64,000 nt of DNA from Rachycentron canadum (lineage: Eukaryota; Chordata; Actinopteri; Carangiformes; Rachycentridae): the NCBI GenBank assembly GCA_038496675.1, contig CM076653.1, positions 17,974,051 through 18,038,050 of the forward strand. The letters are read 5' to 3'. The notes below the pieces were generated by a model. It saw only the letters and a list, made by a program, of their open reading frames with translations. It searched no databases and was not told where the DNA came from. A program made the translations under genes and the position numbers. Shown here in pieces: positions 36,840 through 51,090 of this stretch. Numbering within the stretch: the first letter of the stretch is position 1; every line of letters starts with the position of its first letter.

Positions 36840-38224
36840 GTTCGATCGTGACAGAGCAGGAGGGGCAGGCAAGACACCAGAGATGTTCAAATGATCAGTT
36901 TTAGCCTTGCACACCTTACATCCAGTGTGTTGTGGAAACTGTTTTCCACAATTTGAGCTTTCCCACAACCACCAACTGCGACAATTAATGTACAGCCTGA
37001 GAATAATAGTTGGTATGTTACTACAGACATAACTAAATAATTGATACTATGCTCACATCTCATGCCAGATGATAGAAAATCATCCACATTTGCTTTAAAA
37101 ACTTTCTGAGTGTCAGATAACATGGTTGTGCAGTGCTTTGCAGGTTTGTATTTCTTGATTTTTGTGAAGTTTCCTGTAATTTTGCATCTATAGTAGGTAA
37201 AACGCATTATACTGATAGCTAATTTACTGAGCTGAATTTAATTAATTTTAGAGATGCCAGTCGAAAGGTGTTTCACTTAATGCATAGCTATACAGTGGAG
37301 GACTTTTCAGAAACTTTTGAAAGACTTAAGTTTGGTCTCACACTGAAGACAGCTGGTACAACCTGCCACTGATTACCCGTTTTATTTTGAATATTTCTTG
37401 TGTCAATTTACCCTTGCCTCCCTTCTGTTTCAAACTATGCCTAGGCCATGTCAACACCTTATGAGCCTGCTTAATAAACATTTAAAAATAATCGAGACTG
37501 AAGGCAGCTAACAGGAACTGGAGATCCTGCTCAGCTGAGCTCAGCTCAAGGCTGTGCACAAACACACAGGATCACTCCCATATGGACACACAATTATGTT
37601 CTTTATCTTGTGTTAATAGGTATCTGAGGTGGATAAACATCAAATTGCTATGGCTGTTTCAAAGCAAACATTCCCTTCAGGTCATGTCTGAACACATTAA
37701 AAACTATTTGATTTCCAAAGCCAAAAGTAAACATGAATTCATCAATTAGGCCTCTGTATTTCTGGTCTTAGTCTTTAGCTGTATCAAATTGTAGACTTAA
37801 GAGACTAAGTTATGCTAATTTACACTAGATTGAGTTTAGATAACTGGAAGCGTATCAAATCTATTTCACCTGCAATTACTGTAAAATTTGAAAATGTCCT
37901 GACCTGTGAAATGAGGCATTACAGAACATTCATGTCATTCTCAGTAAAACTGATAATTATAGGGGTTATTGGAGCCATTTCTCACTGTTTCCATCTTCCT
38001 TCCATCCATAAACTTAGCTCGGCCAAAGACAAAATTTTGTTGCGTTTGTCTGCTGTATTCACTGTTTAACTAATTACTCTATTTGGCTTTGTGACCAGTG
38101 TGGGCTGAGGATTCAGTGACTCATCATGATGATGTGTGATTGATGGCTCATTTCATGGAAAAAGAAAAGAAATAAATAAAGTGAACAAACTTGCTCTTCT
38201 TTTCCTTTAGTCTTTGCGTTATTC

Positions 38225-38400
38225 TGAAAGGCTGATATACAAAACTGCCAGTGATACAAGCATCCGCCCCAGAGAAGAGGCGGGTAAAGGCATGCTCATT
38301 TGTTGAAGCACAAACCTTTGATTGGCTGCCCACTCTAATTAGCACAAAAAGCCCCTGTACCAGACCACATCCATCTCATTTGTACCATGTCCTTGAAACA
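38225..38400. promoter_or_regulatory. Candidate regulatory block
   Basis: Unique sequence with ctttgattgg (TCF/LEF-like, 38317-38326) next to the palindrome ctaattag (38335-38342), preceded by a GC-richer segment around 38262-38285. Weak evidence; listed because the spacing is compact and the flanks are ordinary AT-rich intron-like DNA. Confidence 0.18.
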
Positions 38401-41310
38401 ACAAAAAGCAGCCCCACCGTCTCTGTGTGGACATCATCACTGGCAAAATGGCCTTGGACTGGCTGAATCTTTGTTTTCCTATGGAGAGCACAACGCCCAC
38501 TTCTCTGATGCTGCTCATTACTCAAACTTTTACTGAGTTTGCAGCTGAATCAAGATTCTTACAATGAGATTTTGGCTCAATGTGATCAGCGATTACAATA
38601 TATGTAATATATACAATAATAATATGTTTTGACCAAATTAGCAGGATAGAGTTTTATAAGCCTGAATTTTGTATAATCAAATACAGCTGGACTGACATTC
38701 ACCCATTCATCATCTTTGAGGTGACGAGGGACTTTGTAAAGCTTTTTTTTTTTTAAAAACACAGAATGAGGAATTTCTCTCACATTGTAACTAGGAAGTT
38801 CAAGGAAAAATACAACAACCCATATGTATTGCAATATGTACACTGTATGGGCATGTGGCTGTTTCAAAATAGACCTCCCCTTCAAGTCCAAAACATCAAC
38901 ATCAACAATTTCATGATGTACAGTGTTACCCTGTCCTCTGTCTGAAAGCTTAACTATCCAGTCATAAGATTCAGTCATTGTTTTCACTGTTTAGTCGGCC
39001 AGTGCTCTCACTTCACATCTGTTCATTGCAGGATAGAAAGCAATGCCTGGCTGCGGGCACCAACATCTGTTACCACTGGTGTCACTGGCACCAGCTGATC
39101 AGGTCACACAAATCTTGGATGTTGTATAAAAGGGGACATATTTGTTTTAGTTAGACTATAAATCAGGCTGTGGTTGCAAGGGAGGGGTATTAATGTTTTT
39201 GGTTTATGGCTTCTCTGCTGCCACTGCACCTTGGCCTGTTTTTACAGAGCTGTGAAAGCTGCAGAAAGATAATGTGCAAGTAAATGTGTGGCTGCAGTCA
39301 CCTGGAGTCATCCAGTACCAAAACTATGCCTGTGTCAACTGCTTCTCTTTCCTCACTTTCTTTATTTGCCATCCTCCCACAACACCACACCTCCTTTACA
39401 GCACTCAGTTGGCAACATGGCTGGCTCAAGCTGGTCACCCTGATGCCCTTCTGCAGCAGCTCCATTGGCAGCACTTGGCACATTATGTGGCTCACTGAAA
39501 TTCAATGAGCACACGCATTAGCTTACTCTAGTGTGATACAATTAAAGTGATGTAAAAGCTAAGATGCAGAGGAAATGCAAACTGTCACATTGTCCTGCTT
39601 AATACATTAAATGTGGTAAGATTCTTAGCGTATCATACAGGAGGCTCTGGCTGGTGCTGAACAGTTTCAGCAAAGGAGAATGTAGAGAGGACATAAGAGG
39701 TGTCAGAAGCCAGATCAACAGCTCACAGGACAGGATGATAAGGGTGCTGGAGGTACTGGTAAGAGAAAGAATAGCACTTCAATTGAAAGTGACAGTTCAG
39801 ATGGACATGGCAAATGAAGACAGAGCCTCCAGCAGGTCTCAGGGCAGCTGTCAATCACATCAAACTGTGCCCTCACAAATCATAACAGAAAAGCAGAAGC
39901 TCATTCCTCTGACTGAGGATCTAACTGCATGAGATGCTTTCTAGTCAAACTAAATAGGCCGTTATTAATGAAAAAGCTAAAGGCTTTACATGGTTTTACA
40001 TGGTTATTAATAAGACCAAACTCTTTCCAAATGCTGTGACCCTCTGCTAATTTTTAATTTTTATTTAGTAAAACCTTAATCTCCTATGGGAATATAGGCA
40101 GAATACAGTATATATTGTTTAATACAACAAAAGTCACCTCTAACTCTGGCCATTCAAAGTAAATGTGAGGTAAAAATTCACCTCACTCCACCACAGTCCA
40201 CATGAACAAAGATCTGACTGGCCTTCATGACCAGGATCTCTCTCTCACCAGGAGCCTTTATAGAGTCCTCAGCTTTACTTCTCAGGCTACATGGAGCAAA
40301 TAGGTTGAGTTAATAGTCCCCATTAGAAAGATGCTCGTACTGGACACTGATATGACAGTAAAGCTTAAGGCTCTTTGTAGCGAAGACGCAGATACTACAT
40401 CTACCAGAAGGCAAACTGTGTCCATTAAGGAAACTAAAAGTTAAGCAGTGTTACCAGTGCATATGCTATAAATGCTTCTACTTTAGACAACAATTTCATC
40501 ATAATCTACAATGGTGATTATGTATATATGTATATAAATGCAGATAAAAATGTATGTATTTTCCTTCATTGTGTCCCCCACCACCCAATCCCATCCTGTG
40601 AAGGCAATAACCTACCAGTGACCAAACCTAACACCACCAATGTCTTTGCTTTGAGCTTAAACATGACTACAAACATCAAGCCACAGAAACTTGACTTCTG
40701 GCCTTTTAGAGTTTTAATGAAATAAAATTTTCAGATAATTAATTCTAGAAGAATCTAACTGACTCATACATGTATGGGACAATCAGGACGTTTTGGCTTA
40801 AATGTGGGTGGGCTCAATGAAGCAGTAAATCAGACGGGAAATTTCACAAAGCCAATCAATACTGAGTATCCTTTAGGTATAGCTTTGATGGATGGTATAG
40901 TCCCCTTGCTCTAATCTACACAGCAACAAGCCTCATCACCATGGATCTATTAGTTAACTGGATATAACATGGCCGGGGAAAAAACAAAACAAAAAACAAT
41001 GTCGCTATAAAAACCTAGAGATGCAAATGGAAAATGGACAAAATTCATACAGCGGATTTACAATGTGTCACATTCACCCACACACATCGACCCACATTAA
41101 TACATCAATGGCAGTGCAGCAGCCTTGCAGACCGCGGGCACAACTGTAGCCTCACTGACAAAAGACTGAACTTGACAGTCATCACTGGTTTGGACATGAA
41201 AGTATCGGTCTAACAGGTTTTTTTTGCTGCATGACTGGGATGATACAGAGCACATGAGAGGCATAAATTTGAATCGAGCCTATCTACATGTGTTTTGAAC
41301 TATTGTCTTC

Positions 41311-41406
41311 AAGAAATAGCTCAACATTTTGGGAAATTCTTATTTTCTTTCTTGCTGAGAGTTAATGTTACCATAAGACATAAGTGTGGTATCTCATACG
41401 GTAAGT
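41311..41406 (+). repeat. Dispersed repeat, copy 2, left half
   Basis: aagaaatagctcaacatttt then gggaaattct and ctttcttgctgagagttaat match the start of the repeat also present at 10779. The unit breaks off at catacggtaag and resumes about 640 bp later at 42045. Confidence 0.6.
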
Positions 41407-41547
41407 AAAGTATTTTATCTGCAATAACCAGTTGGAATTAAAGATGTTCAAATGTATGAACTGATCTCAATTTTGAGCTCCACCTACTAGCTAGTCTAAC
41501 CACATCTCATGGTCAACAGAAATATCTATCCACTAATATGTACAGGG

Positions 41548-41637
41548 TGTACCCCACCTCTCACCCAATGTCTTATACCCTTAGAGGGTCAGAGGTGGGG
41601 CAGCTGACAGCTGACATTGGGTTAGAGGTGGGGTACA
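41548..41637. repeat. Foldback (inverted repeat) with 25-nt arms
   Basis: The left arm 41548-41572 (tgtaccccacctctcaccca then atgtc) is the reverse complement of 41613-41637 with one mismatch. The loop is 40 nt and repeats part of the right arm (agaggtgggg at 41591-41600 and 41624-41633). Text following the right arm (ggacaggtcgccagtcacag) belongs to a familiar fish repeat, so the foldback probably arose from two inverted copies of it. Confidence 0.75.
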
Positions 41638-42044
41638 CCTTGGACAGGTCGCCAGTCACAGGGAGATTTTGCCTTCATCCATTAATCTATAAAGATAAAC
41701 TGAAAACATGTTTTCAGATATTTATGCTAAATTATTTTGAGAGTTGTTAAAAGTTTGGGACCCACTGCCGTAGAACATTTTGATGTTTAATACATTTGAA
41801 AACATTCCTGAATAAATGCCAAATAAATACTTTGACAACACTGAATAGACAAACTACCATTTCTGTTTACATTTACCTAATACCTTAACCTAAACCAGAG
41901 GTGAGAACGTGTCTTGCTATGACTTGCTTTGCATCTGTGCCAATATAAAATGGAATAAATTAGCTAGTAATGATGAACGAATTATGACACCAGGACCAAG
42001 CCTTTTGAATTTATGCCTTTTGTTGCTAAGAGTTTGTATGCTAA

Positions 42045-42250
42045 ATATGCTCAGTAGCTAGAGCCAGCAGCTGGTTAGCTTAGCTTAAATTGAAGAAATG
42101 AAAATGAAGGGGAGGGGGCAGCTATCTTGTCCCAACATCTATGTACCAGCACCTCTGAAGCTCCCTATTACTAATTAACACGATACATCTTGTCTGTTTG
42201 CTTCATGCAAAAACCAAGTCTAAAAAATTGTGGTGGTTTTTGTGGGTCGA
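42045..42250 (+). repeat. Dispersed repeat, copy 2, right half
   Basis: gctagagccagcagctggtt, gttagcttagctt, ccagcacctctgaagctccc and ctaattaacacgatacatct follow in the order of the intact repeat. They continue the half that ends near 41406. The intervening DNA includes the foldback at 41548-41637. Confidence 0.6.
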
Positions 42251-45200
42251 CTATATTTGTGGTAAGTTTATAGAATCATGTTGTGACCACAAAGTTTTAC
42301 ACTTTGACAGCTGTTTAATCTGTACAAAAACTTAACTATAGTTAAATATTTCCTCTCTTTTTGAAAAACACCTCGAGTGAACAAGGACACAAGAAAGTTC
42401 ATGAGTCATAATGAAGTAACAGTCACATCTGACCATATGGGGCAACAGGTCATCGTGTGACATACAGTGTGGTGTCAGAGTAAGCTGAGGGAGAAAGATG
42501 ATGGATCTGTCCCATCAGGCAGCACTTAGTGTACAGCCTGTCGTCCTGCTACAGCAGCCAACTAACACCAGGCAGGCAGCTACACTTGATATTCCCAGCA
42601 CAGCTCAGCTCAAACAGGACATCTGTTGGCTTCCTGCAGCTCAGCCTCCATAAACCCACCTCCCTCACAATAAGGTAGTGTAAGAGGAATATGGATGAAC
42701 TGCCCAGCTGCTTCAGTTTTAATTAGCAACACAAACTGATGGAACTTAGTTCGACATAATATTGTGGTAGACTCTCTAAGTGCTGAGTACTCTATGATAA
42801 AGGTGCCTCCAAGTGAATTCAGGAGATATTCTGTTTGCAGAGACAGAACGATTGGAGCTAAAAGCAATTACAGCACTTATTTATTCATGTAACATCATTG
42901 TCTTTGTCATTGACTCAGAATAAATTTGAATTTTATTTAAATTGGAAATAGTTTAAATTGTATTTAAAAAAAAGACAAACAGTGCCAGAGCTGCAAATCG
43001 ATCCATCACATGCAGAGTGACTCTTTGTATCTGTCAGTCAGTCTACTGGCCTCAGGCTGCAACCCACTGAACATCTTGTGCCTCAGACGGTCTAGAGTGG
43101 ATGCTACTGACAGGTTTATCCAACTCAACAACCTCTAATCTACTCTAAAGAATTGTTCAAATTGTCCCTCCTGTGCCAGTTGCTATGTTGTTTCTCCTCT
43201 CACTGCAGATGCTGAGCTCAAAAAAAAAAAAAATTCAATTGAGGGATGACCTCTAGCCGAAGATGTCAGTCTATCAAAGGAATAGTTGTCACTGTAGTGG
43301 ACACAGTTCTTGAGTAGATAGATAAACCATTCACACGCAAACTGCTATTTTCAAAGACTTGTGATTGCTCAAAATGGCAGTGTTTGAGTGAATGGCAGAA
43401 AGAAAAGGACCTTGCTCTCTCAACCTCACTCTTTTAACCTGTATTTTCTCCAGTAACTGCTTTCCACTCACTGCAATCACAAACTAGGCTGAAAATGAAC
43501 AATTTCAATGCCCCTTTGTGTATCTATACAGTGTGGATATATTTTCCCACTATTCAAGAATGACACAATATCAGCCACCAAACATCCTCAGCAGAAGTAA
43601 TTACTAATATGCAACAACAGAGTGAACTGGATGTGATGAATGCAGAAATACTGAAGAGAGAAAAGTGTTGTGTTGATGCTGCAGTCACATCTAAACACTG
43701 TGTTTGACACCTCACTGACGAGCAACACAATCCCACTCCGCAGGTGCTTTAACTATGTTACATGAACATTCAAGCTGGGCTCTGCACAGAGGCTCAGCTG
43801 TTTTAGCTCTCAAGCCTACAGTAAACACTGAAACCTCGTGGGCGACCTGCTAGACAGATTAGTGATGCTACGTGCGCACAGACACACACTTTGACACAGG
43901 CCTTCATATTAGGTTTGTGTCACATATCCATAGGATTGAGACTCTAAATATGGCAATAGTTATCTTCTCTGCATTATACTCACTAATCCATCCATTAACA
44001 ACACTAGACATAACTGCTGGGTATTTTTAGCCTTTAATGTGTCATTTTGAAACAGATAGACGCTGTAGCGCCCTCGGCATGAAAGGCCAGCTGTGGAGTA
44101 TGTATGGGTGTTTGTGTACAGTGACTGCAAATGGTTTGGAGGTTTGTTGAAAAGGTTTTTGATCTGGCAACCTCCCTGTGTTTGAGTGCATAGAACATTT
44201 TGAAAGTCTTTTCCATGTTTTGATGGAAAGGGTGTGGACAAACAAAGACCAGTATGACCTAATACAGTCCATCGTAACAACCGTGACATATCACTTTTGC
44301 AAAGCTGAAAATGTTAAGCCCTTTGTTGAAGCTGCGGCACAAGTAGAGCTCGACTGCTCATTCTTGACCATAGAAACAGCAGTTCACAAAGAAATCTACA
44401 CTAATGAAGGTCATGCAATTTGGTCAAAAGCTCCAGAACAAAAGCTACACTTTCTCACTTGACCTTCATTAGCAGATAAAATTGGCTCAGGTGACATTAA
44501 AGTGTAGCTGGTCTGGCTCTGTCAGAACAAAATAAAATACACTCACAGCATCATAAAGTGATACGTTGCACTGACCTCTCTTTAAAATCTGAATGTGAGG
44601 CCCCGTTCCAATCCAAACATTAGGACGTGTGTATTTGTGTGTGTGTGACAGTGACCCCCTGGCTGTAAGGATGTGGTTTCAAAGCCTAATGCGCTTCAAA
44701 AGTTGCCAAAAGTCACGTTGATGCACAACTTTGAGAACCCATGACTTAAGCAGTGTGTTGTGGAAAGCTGAAGCCACACTACAACATGCCCCGCCCCTAA
44801 ACATGAAAAAAAACAAAACAAAAAAAAAAAAACACAGTAAGCCTGTGGCCTGTCTTTGCTTTGTCCTTGTCGTGTTGATTCTCCCTCCCCTTCCTCCCCT
44901 CCGCCGACACCATCACCACCTAGTGAGCGCCTCTCCACCACAGCTGGGTTTGTAGTTGCAGGGAGTCGAGCACGTCGGGGTGGAGCAATAACTTCTCTCC
45001 ATTCTCTCACTTTCTGCTCGTCTCTCTCTCTCTCCCCCAGGAGCATCTTCTGCACCACTGCTCTGCCACCATTAATTCATCAGTGAAAATCTCCTGCAAA
45101 CTTCCTAAACAAACAAGTGAGCTGACTTCTGTTCCTCCACACACACACACAGGTCACCCAAATATAGACCACCTCAGACTCAACACACACACTCCTGGAG

Positions 45201-47089
45201 TAGCTGTCTGACACACTGAACGATGCTGTATTGATATGCTCCATGATCTAGATGGAAACAGACAGATACGGCCTGAATTTGTGTTTGAAATAATAGCTGC
45301 TGACATACTGTAAATACACATTTTCTAATCTAGTGCCCTCTAAAAATGAAAGTGCAGAAATGTCTGTTTAATGATGAGCTGCTAATGAGTTTATCCACTG
45401 CGCTCTTCACGTCTGTTTTGTTTACTTCACTCCACGGTGAAGCCCCTCCGGGAACGTGCACGTGAACACCACCACTATCCGCCCCATCAAAAACAACTGA
45501 GTCAACAGATCTCTGTTCTGTGCACTGTGTTAATTTACTCTAGTAGATGAGAAATTGGGAAGCTCCCACTGTTTGCTTTGCATATGTAAAAAACTTCAAC
45601 AACAACAACAGAACAAACACTAATAAAAAGCTGCGTTTGAAGGAGAACAAGGGCTCCAAAAAAAAAAAAAAAAAAATTTTACTGATATAATGAAACAATG
45701 GTGGATTTAAAATTGTAAAACAGTCATGGAGCTTCAACATCGACTGTTTTATCTACAGGACATACACTTAAATTCATGCCATGGATGTTGGAGTTGGTGG
45801 GGTGCAGCCAGATGATCATCCCATCTCACACAACCTGTTTGTGGAGAACCTGCTGCTTAATGAGTTGCAAACGACCTTAAACAGGATATTAGGTGCATTT
45901 TGCCTGATGAAGGTCTAAGGACCAAGATGTTAAAGCAGTAAATATAAATTTAATGTGTTCAGGATTTTTTAGTTTATCATACACACAACTCTTGTTCAGG
46001 CTTGTTTTGCTTTGCTTGGATTTTTAAAATAATCCTATAACTACCTGATGATTCCATGTCTTTTTCCTTGAATGAAAGCAAAACATAAAATGTCTGAGCG
46101 AAACATTTAACAGTTAAAAAAATAAACACGTCAGTCCTCTATAGGGCCCAAATTATGTGATGGAGACAGTTTCATCTAGAATGTAACTTTGCTTTTTCTC
46201 CACTAGCGTACACTGATATAAGTCAATTTATTGGTGCACTGTATTGTCTAATATAAATACATTTCAAATCTAGTGTCCAAATGATAATTTTTATTACTGA
46301 AGGAAAAGCTATATATTTATGGATATGGATATACATTCATATTGAAAATGTTCTTTTTCTCTTCAAGCCCCTGAGGGGGTGGGCTTGTGTACATGTTTGA
46401 TTGACAGCAAAGGCAGGAGGTGTACAGAGCAACAATGTAAACAAACTTGAGTCAGAGGCAAGTCGCCTTCTGTCGGCAGCAGCACTGATGGATAAGGAGC
46501 AGGCTATTTACATGGCAGGCACAGATCCAACTGCTCTTCCTGCTACCAAATACCTGAACTGCATATCACTACATATCAATGTATATTTAATATATCCACT
46601 ACAGAGTGTGGTGGTACCTGGCATACCGGGCATAGATGTAGTTTACACCAGAGTCATTCACTGACTTGATAAATTTTATGACAACATGGATGAATAAACT
46701 AATCTAATGGAGATCGGTGGCATCTTTCAGATATATCATCTGCTCACTGCATTCTCACTGGTATAGGTAAAGACAGGAAGTGCCGTCAGAAACCAAAAAA
46801 CAATTAGATTTTGGAAATTACATTTAAAATTATTGGGTCAAAGCAAAAACTAAATTTTGGTTCGATTTCCATACATCTGAAATAACAATAGTTAACATTT
46901 AATTCTTAAAGCATTATTTATTAGCTTATATAACCCCAATAGTTGTTTCTTTAATGCAAGTTTAATGCCTTCAGACACCATCTAAAGAGCTGACCACCAC
47001 ACTATTGCCCCCAAATGTAATCTCAACTGACGGAATGATGCACCTGCCACAAGTGTGACTATCAAGGTGCGACTCCCCTCCATCTCTTT

Positions 47090-47091
<2 letters not shown>

Positions 47092-47150
<59 letters not shown>
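47092..47150 (+). repeat. (CA)29 microsatellite
   Basis: About 58 bp of uninterrupted CA dinucleotide. Confidence 0.95.
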
Positions 47151-47152
<2 letters not shown>

Positions 47153-50100
47153 TATATAGACAAGAGCAACGCAAAGCGGCATGTGACTCAGTTCATATTA
47201 ATTCATATCAAATAATCAACATACATGACATAGTTAATGCACAATACAGCATTTTTATCTCCCTGTCTGTTCAATAAAATATGCATCAATACATCCAACC
47301 ATCCACACTACATGTGTCCCTGTGTCCAGATACTGGACTGTATACCACAAACAGTGCACATGCTCAGAGTTTCCAGGAGCATCTCACTCTCTTCCAGGTA
47401 AAGACCAGTCTATATTACTACCTCTTTGGCAACAGATGACGCCATTCGGTCAAATGGCCCAGAAGCAGTGGAAACGTCACTGCTGGTGGACATAAGTGTG
47501 TGTACGTGTGCGCGCATCTGGGACATGTTCATTTTAACAGATTAACTGTGGTGATTCCAGGCATCATTGAGTATTTATCATCCCTGTGGACTTGACACAC
47601 TGGTGTTGACGTAACAAACGACATTAATGATGCTAAAGCAATCGCCGTCCAGACTCTGATGAATATCATTAAGCCACAGCAGCGCCACTTGTCAGTAAAT
47701 TGAGTGGTTTAGGATTCCTCTCACAGAATATGTTCACCCTGCAGTTGGAAAGTGTCCTGAATCCTGATGGTGTTTTTTTCCCCTTTATGTGACAGATTGG
47801 ATTCGACATTCATATGTACACCACATATCCTTAATCTTAAACTAAATCCAATACATATATGACCTGTGGCTATATGACCGAAGTCTAAACTGTCAGATTA
47901 TATGGTTTTCAGGTTGCGCTGCATGGGAATATGTCACATCTCTGTGTATTTGAGTAGATAGTATGAAACATAACAGCGTTGCATGGAGGGACAGAGATCA
48001 CTTTATAATTTCCAGAGACACCTGGCCATATGCCCTCTTCTTCCCCTTGTCCTCTCAGAACTTTCATCAGACAGCCTATCTGGGCCACCAGGTTCCTACT
48101 TGCATGTAACCACAAATCCACTTTTTCTGATTAAAGTGGATTAAAGGTACAGTGCTGAAGATTAGAAACATGTCCTGAAGTGCTCATTTCACTTGCTCCA
48201 CTAAGGTGGCAATAATAAGGATCGAAAGAAGACGGACACTTTGCCTTGGGTAAGGTTTGGATTTTACGTTTCCTTCAGGTTTATTTAAAGTAGTGGGACA
48301 GTGTTCAGCAAACAGGTCAAAAAAAAAAAAACTTCAATACACCTCCGCTGTACTGTGCACATGGACATACTTAAAAAAAAAAACAACTGTTTCAAATGTC
48401 ATCCTCTTAAGTGCTGTTTCAAATGTTGATGTTTAAAGGGAACTTAACTCAAAAGGGAAATTGACAAAAGTAGAAAACTGATAAAGGAGAACATGAGACC
48501 TGCCTCATTGTGCTCTCACACTAGAGATCACCAGGACAATCGCTGTGTAAAGCAGTTGCAGTTTTTTAAAGTTGGTTTAAAGACATGCTGACATCCCAAA
48601 CCTGCTCTTCGTCTGAAGCACACTGACACTGATGTATTCCTAATATTGCAGAGCACCTGTCTTGTGGGCCTCGTTTGTAATCATGTAGCCATCATGATAA
48701 AAACCTGTTTAACCTTTGTAGTCTAGCGTACCTTGATTTTTAAGGGACTATATTTTCCGTTCTAGTGGTCAAACTGTCATCTTCATTGTGATGAAACCTG
48801 GTATTCAGTACAATAGACATGTACTAACTGTCAACTGCAGTGAATCCAGAGCTTACTCAGTTTTTTTATGGTGGTTGGCTCAGATACTGTGAAAAATTTA
48901 ATGACCAGACAGCAACTAGTATAAAGCACTTGCATCAAAAAATAGCACTTCTGAAATAATCATTGGTTGCTCAGTTTTATAACCACCTTAAAAGGGCCTT
49001 TATTCCAATATGTCTGTTACTGCGCTCAGTGGCTGGTGAGGCCACACTGACGCTTTATGAGTATTCAGCCAGACGCTCCTGATTTTGTATGATCATACAA
49101 TAGCAGAGAGATGATTCCGCAAATGGATGATGTATCTGTGAAAAGCTGGTGCGTAAAGTGACACACAGCTCGCTCCACTTCAGAAAGCTTGTCATTACAG
49201 CCTAATGACGACTGTACCATCTGTTGTCAAAAACCAGGCGGCTGCTTTCAAATGGCCTATTAAGACGCTGCAGCCATGGCTGAAAAATTACCTGCTCCTT
49301 GATAAATGCTCTTAAACACATCTCTGACAAACCTATTGTTTCCTCCACAATCCCACTAAGCCTTTCAAATCTTTCCATTCTGCTCTCCGCGGAGGAAATG
49401 CCAGTGTTGTCAACTACGTCTTTTCATTTACATGTCTTTTTTTTTTCTCCCAATCCCCTAACAGAACTGATTGAAAGTGGTTCCCAAAACCACTATCAAA
49501 AAAGGTTTGAGTCTTGTTTGAAGATGGAAATTCTTGGAAAATCAAGTATGTACCATAGTACTTAAGGAGTTTGCCATTAAACCATTCAAAGCCAAAGCTT
49601 TGGGAAAAGCTCTTAGCAGGAAAAACCTTGTGATTAGCTTTCCTTTGATTTACTTGATAAACAACACCAATACAACAAATAGGTTTCTCCACTATTTCTC
49701 TTCAAGTCGTCTCCATTTGCGCAGCAAAAAGTGTACTCATGCAGGAGCTTTTTCTCATTATGCCTCCTCTTCCTTCAAAACAAACCTCAATTTAAAATAA
49801 AGCTACTTTTTAGGCACCATTAGGGAGGGAAATTGCTTTTGGGTAAAAAGGAGAAAAGTGAAGGAGTCGGTACATACCCAGCAGGTTTCAGAACGGGTTC
49901 CATTGACTCTTCTGCTGAGGAGATAATGGAATCGATCCCTTAAAACTGCTTAACTTAAGCGTAGGAAAAGGCCTGTCATGTGACCTTGTCCTCATTAGGA
50001 GAGTGGGGCACTGTGCTAATTTATTTACCCAATATAACAGGGACGCACAGACAGGAGAGGGAGGCTTGAGCTGGCCAAGCCGATTTGAGCCCGTTACTGA

Positions 50101-51075
50101 TGCCTGAGCCAAGACCTCAGGGGTGGGAGGAGGAGGAGTGTATGGAGAGAGGTACAGTAGATGGGATAGCAGAGGAAAAGGCTTAGATTGACAGAAAGGA
50201 CAGAAAGGAAAAGAATGGGGAAGCTGTCAAATCTAGCAAGACAGAGACAGAAGGCTGGTAGTGCAGAAGCAGTAAAGGATAAGATGATGAGAAAGATCTA
50301 GACCGGGTGCAGTTATGAAGGGGGGGTGGTTATGTACCATGCCTGGTCCTCACTGTGCAGCCCGGGTGGCCGGGCTCCAGGGGCGTGTCACCTGGGTCTG
50401 TTCCAGGTGGTAAAAGCATAAGGGCTCCTGGTGGCGGGGAAGTGCCACATTCAGCCATCTGGTGATGAGTCACTGTCTCTGCTCGCTGTTTATGCTGATG
50501 GGGGACAAGATGGCAGGCCATCAGTGTGTGTGTGTGTCTTCAATGCATTAGCACCCTGTTTTATGTGATGGCAGCTCAGCAGAGACATAATCAGGGGAGG
50601 CTGAATGTATCTGGATTCCATCTGCGAAATGATGATGAAAGAGACCTTGACAACTCATTTAATTTAGCAAGGTTTCAACCCTCTAAAATAAAAGTCCTCT
50701 GTATCAAACAGCAATGGGAGTGTGTTACCAGAAGGCATCACAAGTGTAGGACTGCATATCCTATTCAAGCATTAGAAACAGGCTAACAGATACTAATTTG
50801 GTAAAAATGAGAAGGAATCATGGAAGAAAGTGAGTGCAGAAATGCACATATCGTACACAGGCACACGTGGCTTAAAACAGACACGTGCTGCAAATGAAAT
50901 GCAAAAAGTACAGGAGACAGTCTGAAGGCGAGGCACACAGCAATCTCCCCTGCACTGTGTACGGCTGATGGCAGCATGCATGCTGCCTCCTAGATAGACG
51001 GAGCCAACTAACAACCTGCTCCTGTGTGACAGCTCCCCTCCTCCAGGCCACAGCTGACCCAAATCTCTGTCTTAT

Positions 51076-51090
51076 CCCCCCCCCCCCCCC
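51076..51090 (+). repeat. C15 homopolymer
   Basis: Fifteen consecutive C, followed by a short pyrimidine-rich stretch. G-quadruplex-capable on the minus strand. Confidence 0.95.

Noticed and set aside
39654..39932. 92-codon plus-strand ORF rich in Arg, Gln and Ser
   Set aside because: Composition is protein-like, but there is no domain, no splice context and no repeat match that I can name.
44999..45042. Strong plus-strand acceptor-like tract (tctctctctctctcccccag)
   Set aside because: The sequence after it shows no open, conserved-looking reading and no donor; probably a CT-rich simple sequence.
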